The translations under genes were made by a program, and so were the position numbers. This document shows positions 8,896 through 16,448 of a DNA stretch of 64,000 nucleotides, piece after piece. Within the stretch, counting starts at the first letter, position 1. Every line of letters begins with the position of its first letter. Below the pieces are notes generated by a model. That model saw only the letters and a program-made list of their open reading frames with translations, ran no database searches and was not told where the DNA came from. The stretch comes from Thalassobacillus devorans (GTDB lineage: Bacteria; Bacillota; Bacilli; Bacillales; Halobacillaceae): contig NZ_JAASRY010000001.1 in assembly GCF_011761345.1 (NCBI RefSeq), positions 1,178,001-1,242,000 of the forward strand, in the 5' to 3' direction.

Positions 8896-9321
8896 ATGGA
8901 CCTTTACTATGTCTATGCAGTAAAAGAGGAGATCTCAAAAGAATATTATTATAAAACAGAGTTATTGTTCCGCTTTTTTCAAGAGTATCACAATAATTCT
9001 CATATAGATTTATATAGAATGCAGTTTCAATTCATTACGAAGTCATTTCCAGAGAGATCCTTGATACATTTATTAAAAGAAGATGCAGGCTTCGATTTAA
9101 AAGAATATCTGGAAGATGAAAAAATGACAAAATGGGTTGAACCCCATGGTATAATAGAGATAACAAATGAAATGTGTCTTATACAGTGTGATAGTTTGAT
9201 GGATGCTGAACAACTGCTTTTTCACAAGCTGCGAATGATTGATCACTGTTTTTTTATTGCAGAGTATGCCAGCCGGCAGTATGGATGGATTTCACCACAA
9301 AGGAAAGAAATGCTATTATAA
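8896..9321 (+). CDS. sirA: SirA, sporulation inhibitor of replication
   Basis: A 141-residue homologue of B. subtilis SirA (YneE, 148 residues). SirA binds the N-terminal domain of DnaA and blocks new rounds of replication once sporulation begins. Recognised from the N-terminal YYVYAVKEEISKEYYYK and C-terminal FFIAEYASRQYGWISPQRKE patterns and from its place between tkt and yneF. GGAGGGG precedes ATG 8896. A Spo0A box lies upstream. The sequence is poorly conserved in general, as is usual for this family. Confidence 0.85.
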   Translation: MDLYYVYAVKEEISKEYYYKTELLFRFFQEYHNNSHIDLYRMQFQFITKSFPERSLIHLLKEDAGFDLKEYLEDEKMTKWVEPHGIIEITNEMCLIQCDSLMDAEQLLFHKLRMIDHCFFIAEYASRQYGWISPQRKEMLL

Positions 9322-9451
9322 GCAGGGAGAACTGAAAAAAGAACTATGAGAAAATAGCAGTTTTTCAAAAAGACATGCTATTGTATTCTCATGCCCATTT
9401 TACTATACTGTTATACTGTATAAGAGACAACATGAAGGAGGAAGACGGAGA

Positions 9452-9679
9452 ATGAGCTTGGGTATTGTATGGGTCATCGTCATTGCCATCCTGGCTTTGA
9501 TCGGCGGTGTAGCCCTCGGGTTTTTCATTGCAAGAAAATATATGATGAACTATTTGAAGAAGAACCCTCCTATCAATGAACAAATGCTGCGTACATTGAT
9601 GATGCAAATGGGGCAAAAACCATCCCAGAAAAAAATCAACCAGATGATGCGTGCTATGAACAATCAGCAGACAAAATAA
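9452..9679 (+). CDS. yneF: YneF, UPF0154 membrane protein
   Basis: A 75-residue UPF0154 protein with one N-terminal membrane segment (about residues 4-26) and a cytosolic methionine- and glutamine-rich tail ([21 protein letters not shown]). It is widespread in Firmicutes without an established function. GGAGGA precedes ATG 9452. It keeps the B. subtilis position after sirA. Confidence 0.93.
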   Translation: MSLGIVWVIVIAILALIGGVALGFFIARKYMMNYLKKNPPINEQMLRTLMMQMGQKPSQKKINQMMRAMNNQQTK

Positions 9680-9688
9680 CCAAAATTA

Positions 9689-9727
9689 AAAAACCTTCTT
9701 TCACATAAGGAAAGAAGGTTTTTTTAC
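9689..9727 (+). terminator. Terminator between yneF and the convergent small gene
   Basis: Stem AAACCTTCTTTC / GAAAGAAGGTTT with a seven-base loop, flanked by A and T runs on both sides, so it can serve both convergent genes. Confidence 0.9.
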
Positions 9728-9951
9728 TATTGATCTACAGGATAATCGGAGTTTTCATAACGGCCATTGATCCAGTATTTAATATTTGTCAAAATCGAGA
9801 AGCTTAAAAAGAAATTGACCGCCAGTACTGAGGCAAGCAAGGAATAATTGTCAAAATGAATCATTTCATAACCTTTGATAGCCATTACAATCATGGATTG
9901 GACTATCAAAAAAATCACGCTCATAACAAGAGAAAATGCAGTCCTTACCAT
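9727..9951 (-). CDS. small two-segment membrane protein (74 aa)
   Basis: I do not recognise the family. The 74 residues contain two hydrophobic segments (about 5-25 and 36-56) joined by a short polar loop, with a polar C-terminus ending YPVDQ. It is convergent with yneF and shares its terminator. CGGGGGTG upstream of the start can act as ribosome site. The role is unknown. Confidence 0.55.
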   Translation of the reverse strand: MVRTAFSLVMSVIFLIVQSMIVMAIKGYEMIHFDNYSLLASVLAVNFFLSFSILTNIKYWINGRYENSDYPVDQ

Positions 9952-10235
9952 AGCGCACCCCCGTTAATATTTATAACGAAATAATTGTCTCATTACTTTA
10001 ACTATAGAATATTTTCACATAAAATTCAATTTTTTAACATAAAACTTTCAGAAGTGCACCTTGACAATATAAAATAACCCAAAAATGCAACTTCCGGTAA
10101 AAGAAAGAATTGCAAATGGGGAAGGAAAGTTCTCTTTATGTTATGATGACTATCGGAGCATTAAACCTTAACTATGGATTTTACAAATATTCTATATTAA
10201 AATTGACACTATCTACGTCATAAAGGAGTTACTAC

Positions 10236-10679
10236 ATGATGATTAAAACTAATGACTTGATACTTAGAACAACCACCACGTTGATTGCCTTCATCTTGTT
10301 CGGCTTCTCAGTCTATCTGTTTTTTGCCGGTCATAATAAGCCTGGAGGCGGCTTTATCGGAGGATTGATGACATCTGCGGCTATTGTATTAATGTACATG
10401 GCCTATGGGATGGAGTCGGTTGCGAAAATCATTCCGATCAACTTTCGAGTAGTCATACCTATCGGACTATTGATTGCTGTTGGAACAGGAGTCGGGTCCT
10501 TTATATTCGGGCAGCCATTCTTAAGTCAGACCTTCGCGTATTTCCAACTGCCGATCCTGGGAAAAACAGAACTTGCGACTGCCTTATTGTTTGATTTAGG
10601 TGTTTATTTGACTGTCATAGGAGTTACGATGACGATCATCTTGACGATTGCCCAGGATCGAAAGGATGAAACTGCCTAA
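10236..10679 (+). CDS. MrpB/MnhB-type Na+/H+ antiporter subunit B, orphan
   Basis: A 147-residue protein with about four membrane segments that matches MrpB: TNDLILRTTTTLIAF at the start, the glycine-rich SGHN/PGGGF motif (here FAGHNKPGGGFIGGL) and YFQLPILGKTELATALLFDLGVYL. MrpB normally works only as part of the seven-subunit MrpABCDEFG complex. No other mrp gene is nearby, so this is a stand-alone copy. It occupies the interval where B. subtilis carries ccdA and yneI and is followed by ccdC 48 bases on. AAGGAG lies before ATG 10236. Whether it joins an Mrp complex encoded elsewhere or has a new role is open. Confidence 0.85.
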   Translation: MMIKTNDLILRTTTTLIAFILFGFSVYLFFAGHNKPGGGFIGGLMTSAAIVLMYMAYGMESVAKIIPINFRVVIPIGLLIAVGTGVGSFIFGQPFLSQTFAYFQLPILGKTELATALLFDLGVYLTVIGVTMTIILTIAQDRKDETA

Positions 10680-10727
10680 GGAGCCTTTCAGCAATACACC
10701 CGCTGAAGAGAACGACGCAAGAAATGA

Positions 10728-11222
10728 GTGGATGAAGATATGTTTTGGTTGTTTGCAAGTACAATTGTGGCGGCATTCATGGCTAGTTTAATGATTCTTA
10801 TCCGTTTGAGAGCTGCCAGGCGACCTGCCAGTGTAAAAAAAATCATTTTACCACCGTTATTTATGAGCACAGGAGCATTCATGTTTATATTCCCGGTCTT
10901 CCGAGTTGGATGGCTGCAAGTAGTCGAAGCAATCAGTGTCGGTGCTTTATTCTCTATTTTTCTGATTATCACTTCCAAATTCGAAATTAGAGACGGGAAC
11001 ATCTACCTGAAGCAGTCAAAGGCATTTGCCTTCATATTGATTGGTTTATTAGTCGTTCGTTTAACCTTGAAATTAATGGTCGGTCAAACGATTTCATTTG
11101 GCGAAACAAGCGGAATGTTCTTTCTATTAGCATTTGGCATGATTGTGACATGGAGAGCAGCCATGTTGTATCGTTTTCTGCAGCTTGAAAAGTCACTAAC
11201 CAAAAATGAAATCGTCTATTGA
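10728..11222 (+). CDS. ccdC: CcdC-family membrane protein (YneJ)
   Basis: About 164 residues with four to five membrane segments and the characteristic RLRAARRPASVKKIILPPLFMSTGA and FPVFRVGWLQVVEA stretches of CcdC (YneJ). In B. subtilis ccdC follows ccdA, whose product is needed for cytochrome c maturation, though ccdC itself is not essential for it. Here ccdA is absent from the neighbourhood. The start is uncertain: GTG 10728 or ATG 10740, both with weak ribosome sites. Confidence 0.85.
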   Translation: MDEDMFWLFASTIVAAFMASLMILIRLRAARRPASVKKIILPPLFMSTGAFMFIFPVFRVGWLQVVEAISVGALFSIFLIITSKFEIRDGNIYLKQSKAFAFILIGLLVVRLTLKLMVGQTISFGETSGMFFLLAFGMIVTWRAAMLYRFLQLEKSLTKNEIVY

Positions 11223-11224
11223 AA

Positions 11225-11266
11225 AAAGAAGGCTTTCGCCAGGAATTTATGGTGGAAGCCTTCTTT
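11225..11266 (+). terminator. ccdC terminator
   Basis: A 16-base stem, AAAGAAGGCTTTCGCC pairing with GGTGGAAGCCTTCTTT with one mismatch or G-T, immediately after the ccdC stop. Confidence 0.85.
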
Positions 11267-11296
11267 ATATTAGGTTACTTTCCTCTAATGCATAAC

Positions 11297-11335
11297 AAAA
11301 GCCTGTCCCGAACAAGCGCGTAGGACAGGCTTTCG
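11297..11335 (-). terminator. yneK terminator
   Basis: Stem AAAGCCTGTCC / GGACAGGCTTT lies between the two convergent genes, nearest the yneK stop, with A/T runs on its outer sides. Confidence 0.8.
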
Positions 11336-11337
11336 TT

Positions 11338-11766
11338 TTATTCTTGCAATAGATACCGGTAGGGTGTAAGGTCAATATTTTTTTCTTCCAGTGTCTTAAT
11401 CAAAAATTTATGGTCTCTTTTTGGTGTTGCTATGATGTAACCTTCGACGATGACATCTTCCGTAATTCTGCTTCTGTCCTTCTTCAAAGCGGTTTCTCCA
11501 ATTTTACTGGCAATTTTTTGCCGGGCGATGTCACGGAAAAGTTCTGGTACAGGTGCGACCAGTTCTTCCAGCAGCTGCTTTTCCTGTTCGCCCCACATAT
11601 GTTTTGTTTCTTCTAAATAGTATTCTTCCCAATCCATATCCGATTTTCCATCTTCTTTAGGAAGACGTTTCAAAAACTTTCGGAACATGAAGAATCCACC
11701 GATAGCCAGCAATACAATCATGATGACTGCCCAGCCTATGATAAATAATGAAAATCCTCCTGACAT
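11338..11766 (-). CDS. yneK: YneK, DUF2621 membrane-anchored protein
   Basis: A 142-residue protein with one N-terminal membrane segment (about residues 5-28) and a soluble acidic and lysine-rich domain containing LVAPVPELFRDIARQKIA. It matches YneK of B. subtilis in length, layout and position after ccdC. Its function is unknown. It is convergent with ccdC. Confidence 0.85.
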   Translation of the reverse strand: MSGGFSLFIIGWAVIMIVLLAIGGFFMFRKFLKRLPKEDGKSDMDWEEYYLEETKHMWGEQEKQLLEELVAPVPELFRDIARQKIASKIGETALKKDRSRITEDVIVEGYIIATPKRDHKFLIKTLEEKNIDLTPYRYLLQE

Positions 11767-11885
11767 AAAACCACCTATTTCATCATATATTCAAATCAAA
11801 GCCACATTCATTTCTTTCAATCATGACATAATAGGCCAAAAGTTTTACCTGTTTGTCAGATTATAGTATGATAAGTATAACTTAT

Positions 11886-11982
11886 TGGCGGGACTGTGTG
11901 GGAATCGAACCCACCTGAGACGGCACGCGCCTCACAAGCAGTTTTGAAGACTGTGGCCTGCACCAGCATAGCAACCAGCCCC
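11886..11982 (-). tRNA. selC: tRNA-Sec (anticodon UCA)
   Basis: A 97-base tRNA with encoded CCA. The acceptor arm GGGGCTG pairs with CAGTCCC, with discriminator G. The anticodon loop is CUUCAAA with UCA, which reads UGA. A very long variable arm of seven pairs and a five-base loop (TGAGGCG ... CGTCTCA type) follows, then a T arm GTGGG / CCCAC with loop TTCGATT. UCA anticodon, long extra arm and 97-base length together identify the selenocysteine tRNA, charged with serine and converted by SelA. The anticodon stem shows an A-C mismatch at its outer pair, and the eighth acceptor pair would be G-A, so the exact 8+5 fold should be modelled. It stands 1.3 kb upstream of selB, on the opposite strand. 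Confidence 0.95.
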
Positions 11983-12147
11983 AGGATATTGCCTTCCAAT
12001 AGTAACATAAGCAATTATAAAATCTGGAACGTGAAATGACAAGCTTTACATTTTCGCTTATTTTCTTTGAAAATGAATTCTTCAACTTGAAGTAGCTTTT
12101 CCATGTAAGATACTATATATTTAGATAGAAAGGAAGGAGCGGGTAGA

Positions 12148-13245
12148 ATGGGTAACCATGACCTTGATTCATCTGAACAGCAAGGAAATCTTACTCCTTA
12201 TACATACTATGATTTTTCCTCTCTACCCGATTGTTTTCAGTCGTGGATTGAACAAAACGGAAATGATCTTGTGACGATTTTTGATTTGGAGGGCAATATT
12301 AAATTTATTTCCAAATCAGTAACCCAGTGGCTTGGTTTTAATGTGGAGGAAGTAGTAGATTCCAAAGCAGGGGAGTATATCCATATCAAAGATCATCATA
12401 AGATACGGAGTTTGTTAGGTCAAAAACCTGACCAGACCCATACGACAAACATACTGGTAAAGGAAAAAAGTGGACGGTATATATTGATGAAAACCATCAT
12501 CTCCAAAAAACTCAACCCTGCAGATGGTAAAACTTATATTTTGACCATTTCCCAGCACATTTCGGATCACAATATGATGGAAGAGCAGATTATGCATGCG
12601 GAAAAAATGACAGTTGCCGGTCAGTTGGCAGCTAGTGTTGCGCATGAAATCAGAAACCCGCTTACTTCTTTGAAAGGATTTCTTCAGCTGCTCCAAGCGG
12701 GAATCCGAAAAGAGGAAGAATATTATAAAATTATGCTCGAAGAAATTGAGAAAATGGAGTCAGTAACGTCCGAATTACTGTTTGTTTCCAAACCAATGAC
12801 AGACGAACGGACAAGTGAGTCATTGAAAGATATGCTGGACGATGTCATCACATTGATGGATACCCAGGCTAAAATGCAGAGTATTACCATCCGTACGGAA
12901 ATCCCTGAAGGAATTTTCATTTTTTGTGATCGTTCTCAAATCAAACAAGTATTCATCAATATCATTAAAAACGCAATTGAAGCCATGCAGGAAGGCGGAC
13001 TGTTGGAAATAAGAGTATCCCGGAAAGAAAATCGTGTTCATATTGACATTAACGACGAGGGACCTGGGATACCTGAGGATGTCAGGCAAAAGATTGCTGA
13101 GCCTTTTTTTACGACGAAAAAGAACGGAACCGGGCTGGGACTGATGATCAGCAGTCAAATCTTAGACAAGCACAACGGATTTTTTGAAATTCATCCGAAT
13201 GAAACGATTGGAACGACTTTTCGGCTTGTATTACCAGCTGAATGA
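12148..13245 (+). CDS. PAS-domain sensor histidine kinase (sporulation-kinase-like)
   Basis: A 365-residue soluble kinase. A PAS domain (about residues 30-145, TIFDLEGNIKFIS...) is followed by a HisKA dimerisation domain with the phospho-accepting His166 in AHEIRNPLTSLKGF. The ATPase domain has an N box (NIIKNAIEAM), DEGPGIP and GTGLGLMIS. This arrangement resembles the cytosolic sporulation kinases that feed phosphate into Spo0F. No response regulator is adjacent, which also fits an orphan kinase. AAGGAAGGAG precedes ATG 12148. It lies between tRNA-Sec and selB, only 59 bases ahead of the selB start, so the two may be co-transcribed. A role in selenium sensing would be speculation. Confidence 0.85.
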   Translation: MGNHDLDSSEQQGNLTPYTYYDFSSLPDCFQSWIEQNGNDLVTIFDLEGNIKFISKSVTQWLGFNVEEVVDSKAGEYIHIKDHHKIRSLLGQKPDQTHTTNILVKEKSGRYILMKTIISKKLNPADGKTYILTISQHISDHNMMEEQIMHAEKMTVAGQLAASVAHEIRNPLTSLKGFLQLLQAGIRKEEEYYKIMLEEIEKMESVTSELLFVSKPMTDERTSESLKDMLDDVITLMDTQAKMQSITIRTEIPEGIFIFCDRSQIKQVFINIIKNAIEAMQEGGLLEIRVSRKENRVHIDINDEGPGIPEDVRQKIAEPFFTTKKNGTGLGLMISSQILDKHNGFFEIHPNETIGTTFRLVLPAE

Positions 13246-13304
13246 CACGTTTGCCATGCAAGCGTGTTTTTCTTATTGTTCTCCAAAGGAAAAGGGGGAT
13301 TTTT

Positions 13305-15233
13305 TTGCATAAACGTTTTTATACCATAGGCATGGCCGGTCATATTGATCACGGTAAAACAGCTTTAACGAAAGCATTGACAGAAGTGGATACCGACCGG
13401 TTGAAAGAAGAAAAAGAACGGAATATTTCTATTGAGCCCGGTTTTGCCCCATTGAAATTGCAGAATCATGATTGGAATGTATCGATCATCGATGTACCAG
13501 GACACGAGAAATTTATCAGGCAAATGATCGCCGGTGTTGCTGGCATAGACCTGGTTATCATTGTCATTGCTGGCGATGAAGGGATTATGCCACAAACAAG
13601 GGAGCACATGGACATTCTATCTCTACTTGGTGTGGAAGAAGCGATTCTCGTTGTCACCAAAGCTGATCTGATCGATGAAGAAATGGAAGAACTAGTTGAA
13701 GAGGATATCCGTTCTTACGTGAAAGGGAAAAGTTATGAACGTGCGGAATTATTATTCGTCGATAGTCTTTCTGGAAGAGGTATCTATGAGCTTGAACAGT
13801 TAATAGGAGAAAAACTTTCCGTCCAGCCTACGCGCGACGCATCAGGCGCTTTTCGCATGCCGGTGGATCAATCGTTTACGATAAAAGGACAGGGTACAAT
13901 CGTAAGAGGTACCATTTTTGAAGGGAGCCTGCGGATAGAAGATCGTGTTCTGTTCCTGCCTCAATATCAACAAGCCAGAATCCGTCAGATTGAGGTTCAT
14001 CATACGCCAGTTATTCAGGCTTTTGCCGGCCAGCGTGCTGCCGTCAATATTACCGGTCTCGGAAAGGAAGATGTTAAGCGAGGGGACGTCATGGTGAAAA
14101 GTGATGCTTTTATTACTACCCAAACTCTTGATGTACGCATCACACTGGTCGATCATCTTCTTTCCCCAATAAAACAGCGTGCTCCTGTAAATGTTTATAT
14201 TGGTACTGCTCAGGCAGCCGGTAAAATCGTATTCTTCGATCGCAATGAGGTGACAGAAAGCAGCGAGGAAATATTTTGTCAACTTCGCCTGAACGAACCT
14301 GTCGTAGCCAAAAGAAGTGACCGTTTCATTCTTCGCCGTCCGACCCCTGTAGAAACGATAGGAGGTGGAGTGGTGATTGAAGCGGGGGCTGAAAAGCATC
14401 GGTTTGGTGTTAATACTGTTGAAATGCTCAAAGAGAAGAGTAAAACGACGCCGGAAGAACGCTTAATCCATTTATTACACCAAACTAAATGGATGGATGA
14501 ACAAGGGTTATGGAAAGATACAGCAATGGATCCTAAGCAATTAAAAGATATGCTGCAAACCAATATTGCTGAAGGTCGAATAATCGTACTCAGCAATGGC
14601 TATATGCTGAAAGAAGAAGTAGACAGGCTATTAGAGGACATAGCTGGAAGTTTAAAGGAATACCATGACCAAAACCCTCTTCGAGCTGGTAAAAATAAGG
14701 CGGAACTTATTGCTCAGCTTCCATTAAATAAACCGATTGGAAAACGTCTAATGGACTACTGGTTGAAGAAAGGCGAACTAAAAGCTTTCGGGCAATACTT
14801 TGCTCTCCCTTCCTTCGCACCCTACTTTCCAAAGGAATGGGCGGACCACTTTCATGCATTGGAGAAACAATGGAGGCAGGATGGCCTGGAGGTAAAAACC
14901 TGGAACTCGTATGGGGTGGAGCTGGGTGTACCGGATAGTTGGATGCAGGAATTAAAACTGTTTTACTTGCAGCAAAACCTGGCCTGGGAACTGGATGGGA
15001 AACATTTGGTACACATCCAGCCGGTACGGGAAAGTTTTGAACAACTGTACCATGAGACGGAAGAAGCGTTTTCTTTGAAGGAAGCAAAGGAAGTTTTCCA
15101 AGTCTCTCGTAAATACCTTGTGCCTCTGCTTGAGAATGGTGATGAAGCTGGTGTGACTATACGCATTGAGAATGGGAGAAAATGGCTGAAACAGCCATCC
15201 AAAATACTATCGAATAAACAAGAGGCTGACTAG
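13305..15233 (+). CDS. selB: SelB, selenocysteine-specific translation elongation factor
   Basis: A 642-residue GTPase that carries Sec-tRNA to ribosomes stalled at UGA next to a bSECIS hairpin. The G1 motif is GHIDHGKT, the DVPGHEKF motif is DxPGxxxF of G3, and TKAD is G4. EF-Tu-like domains II and III follow, then C-terminal winged helices (about residues 370-642) that bind the mRNA hairpin. The TTG at 13305 is chosen as start because AAAGGGGGA lies just upstream and the protein then begins LHKRFYTIGMAGHIDHGKT, as in the family. The longer frame from 13242 adds 21 unrelated residues. The gene ends inside a terminator shared with the convergent selD. Confidence 0.95.
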   Translation: MHKRFYTIGMAGHIDHGKTALTKALTEVDTDRLKEEKERNISIEPGFAPLKLQNHDWNVSIIDVPGHEKFIRQMIAGVAGIDLVIIVIAGDEGIMPQTREHMDILSLLGVEEAILVVTKADLIDEEMEELVEEDIRSYVKGKSYERAELLFVDSLSGRGIYELEQLIGEKLSVQPTRDASGAFRMPVDQSFTIKGQGTIVRGTIFEGSLRIEDRVLFLPQYQQARIRQIEVHHTPVIQAFAGQRAAVNITGLGKEDVKRGDVMVKSDAFITTQTLDVRITLVDHLLSPIKQRAPVNVYIGTAQAAGKIVFFDRNEVTESSEEIFCQLRLNEPVVAKRSDRFILRRPTPVETIGGGVVIEAGAEKHRFGVNTVEMLKEKSKTTPEERLIHLLHQTKWMDEQGLWKDTAMDPKQLKDMLQTNIAEGRIIVLSNGYMLKEEVDRLLEDIAGSLKEYHDQNPLRAGKNKAELIAQLPLNKPIGKRLMDYWLKKGELKAFGQYFALPSFAPYFPKEWADHFHALEKQWRQDGLEVKTWNSYGVELGVPDSWMQELKLFYLQQNLAWELDGKHLVHIQPVRESFEQLYHETEEAFSLKEAKEVFQVSRKYLVPLLENGDEAGVTIRIENGRKWLKQPSKILSNKQEAD

Positions 15234-15261
15234 GGAAAGTTATTTCCTTAGCTCAGCCTCT
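15221..15261. terminator. Shared terminator of convergent selB and selD
   Basis: The outer stem AGAGGCTGA / TCAGCCTCT encloses an inner stem (CTAGGGAAA / TTTCCTTAG). The selB stop codon lies within it and the selD stop is four bases further on. T-rich flanks on both sides fit bidirectional use. Confidence 0.85.
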
Positions 15262-15264
15262 TTA

Positions 15265-16320
15265 TTATGGATGCACCACGATTCTTTTATCTTCTGCCTT
15301 TTTCACTTCACCTATAATGGAAGCTTTCATATCCCCTATACGATTGAAAGCTTCTACATAAGATTCAGCATCTTCTATTGGCATGGATATTAATAACCCT
15401 CCAGAAGTGATCGCATCACATAAGATAAGCTGTTGTACTTCTGTAAGTTCCTCGTGATAATGGACCTGCCCGTCGAGCCAGGCATGATTAGCTTTAGAAC
15501 CTCCAGGAATCACGCCTTTCCCGGCCAGCTCTATTGTCCGTTTCAACTGAGGAACCCGATGATAAGAAAGATGGATACTGACACCGCTTCCGGCGGCCAT
15601 TTCATAGCTATGACCTAATAACCCAAAGCCAGTTACATCCGTCACTGCATGCACCCGATAACCTGCTAAAAGTTCGGAAGCTGCTTTATTTAATGCGGCC
15701 ATCGTTTTTGTAACCCGTTCTTTTTCGACATCCTCGAGAAGGTCTCGTTTTATAGCAGTGGTGTGGATTCCGACCCCGATAGGCTTAGTCAACACAACAG
15801 CGTCGCCTTGTTGTGCCGTTGAGTTTTGGTATATTTTTTCCGGATGGGCCACACCAGTCACAGCCATGCCGAATTTGGGTTCCTGATCATCAATCGAATG
15901 GCCGCCAATGATATCGCCACCGGCCTCTGTCATTTTATCCTGTGCCCCTTGAAGGATTTGGGCAAGAAGTTCCGGTCCCAGCTTCTTAATCGGGTACCCG
16001 ACGATATTGAGCCCTGTTTTGACTTCGCCTCCCATAGCATAAATGTCGCTTAAAGCATTAGCGGCGGCTATTTGTCCAAAATCATATGGGTCGTCTACTA
16101 TCGGAGTGAAATAATCGACCGATTGAATCATCGCTATTTCATTTGTCAATTTATATACACCTGCATCATCATTAGTTCCAGAGCCAACCAGAACATCAGC
16201 ATTAGGTTGAGGAGCATTGATTTGCCGCAGCACGTGCGACAGGTCTTCCGGACCGATTTTGCATCCTCAGCCGGCTTTTGTCGACAATGCGGTCAGTCGA
16301 ATGATTTCTTCTTTGCTCAT
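15265..16320 (-). CDS. selD: SelD, selenide water dikinase, itself a selenoprotein (Sec18 encoded by UGA)
   Basis: SelD makes selenophosphate from selenide and ATP, the selenium donor for SelA. Conventional reading starts only at codon 30 (16233) because of an in-frame TGA at 16267-16269. With TGA read as Sec, the protein starts at ATG 16320 behind AGGAGGTG and runs 351 residues. The active-site loop reads TKAG-Sec-GCKIGP, where most SelD proteins have Cys in the Sec place and the essential lysine three residues on. A hairpin GGTC-CGGAA-GACC (16242-16254) starts 12 bases after the UGA and could be the bSECIS. The rest has the glycine-rich ATP-binding GSGTNDDAGVYKL and VTDVTGFGLLGH motifs. tRNA-Sec, selA and selB next door make decoding credible. 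Confidence 0.93.
16242..16254 (-). promoter_or_regulatory. Candidate bSECIS hairpin for the selD UGA
   Basis: On the minus strand a short stem GGTC / GACC with loop CGGAA begins 12 bases after the Sec codon. bSECIS elements lie just downstream of UGA and are bound by SelB. The short stem may be extended by non-canonical pairs. No structure prediction was run. Confidence 0.5.
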
Positions 16321-16448
16321 TATTCCACCTCCTGTAATCTTAGTATAATTGAAAGAAACATAAAGAGAAAATGTTGACCCTCTGTCTGATATTTTAATTT
16401 TATCAGGAATATGGCTATACTGATAAGGGATAAGAGAGGAGGAGAGGT

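Noticed and set aside
13842-14399. 185-codon open frame on the minus strand
   Set aside because: It lies opposite selB, is not like any protein and lacks a ribosome site.
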